Shown here piece by piece: positions 62,136 through 64,000 of a DNA stretch of 64,000 nt (position 1 is its first letter; each line of letters begins with the position of its first letter). The position numbers and the translations under genes are program-made. A model generated the notes under the pieces. That model made no database searches and had not been told where the DNA came from. It saw nothing but the letters and a program-made list of their open reading frames with translations. The DNA is from an uncultured Myxococcales bacterium (GTDB taxonomy: Bacteria; Myxococcota; Myxococcia; Myxococcales; Myxococcaceae): contig CALJKW010000078.1 of NCBI GenBank assembly GCA_937980205.1, positions 1-64,000 on the forward strand, given 5' to 3'.

Positions 62136-64000
62136 CACCAAAGCCCTCGTCGCGGAACTCACGGCAGATCTGGTCGCGAGGGGGTTCACCAGCCGCCGTG
62201 GCCTGGGCGTTTTCGTTGAGAACATGCCGGCGCTTGACCCGACCGCGCTGTTGCAGCGCCTCGCGAATCCGGCGGAGCCCCCGCGAATTGCGCTGTTGGG
62301 GCTGGCCTCGAAACCGCGGGACATCAAGGGTGTTCAGGTCACGCAGGATCCCTCGATCGCCAATGAGTGGCGCAACAACAAAGACGCAAGAACGAGGCCG
62401 ACCGCCGTACTGGTCTTGGGGCCTGCCCCAAAGCTCAACTCGTTGAGGTCTGCGCTCCACCTTGTTGGTCCGGAAGATCTCCGTACCGCCGCCGTTGAGA
62501 ACGCGCTCTCTCGCCTCGACAGTCCGGAGCGGCGTGCCTTCTGGTCCGCTCTCGCTCGCGCCCCTGCAATTTCGGTCGATGCGATTCTCGCATTTCTTGA
62601 GCTTGGACGAGCCGCGAAGTCCGACAGCGCCCTGATGGACTTGGAGCCCAAGAGCGTTCACGCGCTCGGGCTGCTTCAGCACGATGCGCTGATGACGGCT
62701 GGGGCGACGGTGAAGGCTCGAACGGCGCTGCGAAGGAACCTGGAGTTGGTCGATCGGCTGCGGGCCCTTTCCCCCCGTGACAAACGAACGCTCGCAGCAC
62801 TCGATGCCGAGGGCACCAACGACGTTGTGAATCGGATCCTCAAGTTTTCGCGCAGCAAGGCGTTCGACGATCTCCGAGGCCTTACGTTCGACGACGTTCA
62901 AGAAGCGCTCCGGCCACAGAAGAAGCGACAGGACAACTCCCCGCCCAAGAGCAGCAAGGCTGTGATGGAGGGCGACGCCCTCGCTCTAGAGATGATCCTT
63001 GAAGAGACGCGAGGTCTCGGCGTCGCTGCGAAACGCTTCGCGAGCGAGGTCGCCCCTGACGACGAGGGCGATATCGATGCCGAGGACATCAATGTTGGCA
63101 GCAGAACCGTCACGCCTCGCATTCGCAACGGCACTGGACAGGCTGTCGGAGCCATCCTTGGTGGTCTATGTGATGAGCAGAGTTGGGGCGGATTGATCAC
63201 CGCGGAGTCCGCGCCGGACGTGGTTTCGGCGTTGCGCTTAGCGGCAGCGGCCGACGTCGAGAAGGCTCCGTTTCACCCTCACGCTGAAAACGGTGTGCGC
63301 GACCTCTTGGCTCGAGCTACCAAAGCTGGCCACATCTCCAAAGACGGGCTCGCCGCTTGGGACAAATATGCGGCCGTGCGAGCGCGGTTGCTTCCTCATG
63401 CAGTGGCGCTCACGGATCATCCACTGCTTGCCCTCGCCGGCACGGATACTGTGCGCGAATTAGCGACGGAGTTGCTCGAGACGTACTCGGCAGCGCTCCG
63501 CAAAGTGCACGAGGCAGCCGAAGAGCTCAACGCGGTTTCGAAGGAGGGCGCCAAGCGCCTCCGTGCGCGCGCAGTCGCCGCTGACGTGATCTTTGTGCGG
63601 CTCCAGGAGGAGATATGCGCAGTACTTGCGCCCACTCATCCGTTCCACATTTGGCGATGGCTAACGCTCTACAATGTCATCAAGTCAAACAAGGATGAGA
63701 TGCGAGAACTCGGGACTGAGACTCTCGAGCCGCTCGTCACGGACCCACAAGCAGTCGCCCCGCACTTGGTGCTCAGCACGTTCGCGGTCGACGAACCCAT
63801 CGAAAAGACCTACTCTTTTATTGCCGCCGGTAATCTTGGTGCCCTTCCTTTGTTCGTCGAGCCGGGAACTCGTCAGGCGGTCCGCTTTCGAGCTCGCGGT
63901 TTGGCACACATCGCTGAGCGATTGCTGCGCGTAATGCCACACGCATCCCTTGGTCTTAGGGTGCTCTTGGTGGATCCCCCAAGCGTAGCCGGCGCGCTCG
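62125..64000 (+). CDS. Large protein of the island operon (3' end missing)
   Basis: ATG 62125 opens a frame of at least 625 residues that continues beyond the window. It overlaps the upstream gene by 11 bp, so translation is probably coupled. The visible part is helical and without a P-loop. Segments such as THPFHIWRWLTLYNVI (from residue 505) and LPLFVEPGTRQAVRF resemble the N-terminal parts of very large HerA/FtsK-type proteins such as DptH, whose ATPase would follow further on. This is a weak resemblance. The lost C-terminus decides what the protein is. Confidence 0.72.
   Translation, partial: MPVDTKALVAELTADLVARGFTSRRGLGVFVENMPALDPTALLQRLANPAEPPRIALLGLASKPRDIKGVQVTQDPSIANEWRNNKDARTRPTAVLVLGPAPKLNSLRSALHLVGPEDLRTAAVENALSRLDSPERRAFWSALARAPAISVDAILAFLELGRAAKSDSALMDLEPKSVHALGLLQHDALMTAGATVKARTALRRNLELVDRLRALSPRDKRTLAALDAEGTNDVVNRILKFSRSKAFDDLRGLTFDDVQEALRPQKKRQDNSPPKSSKAVMEGDALALEMILEETRGLGVAAKRFASEVAPDDEGDIDAEDINVGSRTVTPRIRNGTGQAVGAILGGLCDEQSWGGLITAESAPDVVSALRLAAAADVEKAPFHPHAENGVRDLLARATKAGHISKDGLAAWDKYAAVRARLLPHAVALTDHPLLALAGTDTVRELATELLETYSAALRKVHEAAEELNAVSKEGAKRLRARAVAADVIFVRLQEEICAVLAPTHPFHIWRWLTLYNVIKSNKDEMRELGTETLEPLVTDPQAVAPHLVLSTFAVDEPIEKTYSFIAAGNLGALPLFVEPGTRQAVRFRARGLAHIAERLLRVMPHASLGLRVLLVDPPSVAGAL

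Overview
The window is from a GC-rich chromosome, very probably of a myxobacterium-like Myxococcota/deltaproteobacterium. The evidence is indirect but consistent: very high GC with strong G/C wobble bias, many GTG/TTG starts, three Ser/Thr protein kinases, a sigma-54 activator beside a giant hybrid histidine kinase, and an unusual number of lipoproteins with Asp-Ala-Gly or Gly-rich linkers and Cys-rich repeats. No ribosomal or other strictly taxonomic marker is present, so the assignment is inference.

Layout. 1-3.1 kb: edge of a Gly-rich Cys-rich lipoprotein, a matrixin-like lipoprotein, and the K+ transporter Kup. 3.1-7.4 kb: DUF2807 lipoprotein, beta-propeller-like protein, Ser/Thr kinase, CBS/DUF2267 protein. 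7.4-11.7 kb: a minus-strand operon (alpha/beta hydrolase, FAD oxidoreductase, PEBP-like protein, DoxX, YHS, DnaJ). 11.7-15 kb: second matrixin-like lipoprotein, outer-membrane barrel, ABC exporter. 15.1-25.8 kb: a signalling island with three atypical receiver proteins, an NtrC-type regulator, a 1712-residue soluble hybrid kinase with an exact 92-residue HAMP repeat array, a receiver-kinase, and an HDOD protein. 25.9-41.5 kb: mostly cell-envelope lipoproteins, with a phospholipase D-type synthase, universal stress protein, QueC, a VanX-like dipeptidase and a PEGA-type Ser/Thr kinase. 41.6-56 kb: fused amino-acid ABC transporter plus its ATPase, a third Ser/Thr kinase, further surface lipoproteins, a PHP-like lipoprotein, EEP nuclease-like protein, TerB-like and DUF1444-like proteins, and a cyanophycinase-like lipoprotein.

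At 56.07 kb lies tRNA-Phe(GAA). Immediately after it base composition becomes visibly less GC-rich and gene content changes. A basic protein is divergent to a three-gene run: a large protein fusing a DUF4338 (DruA-type) region to a P-loop ATPase with a Cys cluster, a 499-residue unrecognised protein, and a large protein cut by the window end. This looks like a tRNA-associated island with a candidate anti-phage system, and is the best candidate here for something undescribed.

Non-coding structure worth noting: a 71-72 bp tandem array carrying copies of the 3' end of a universal stress gene, each unit with a conserved hairpin (28.6-28.9 kb); an inverted pair of GTGGAC microsatellites able to form a stem of about 29 bp (37.7-37.8 kb); and a short GCGAAC array (53.2 kb).
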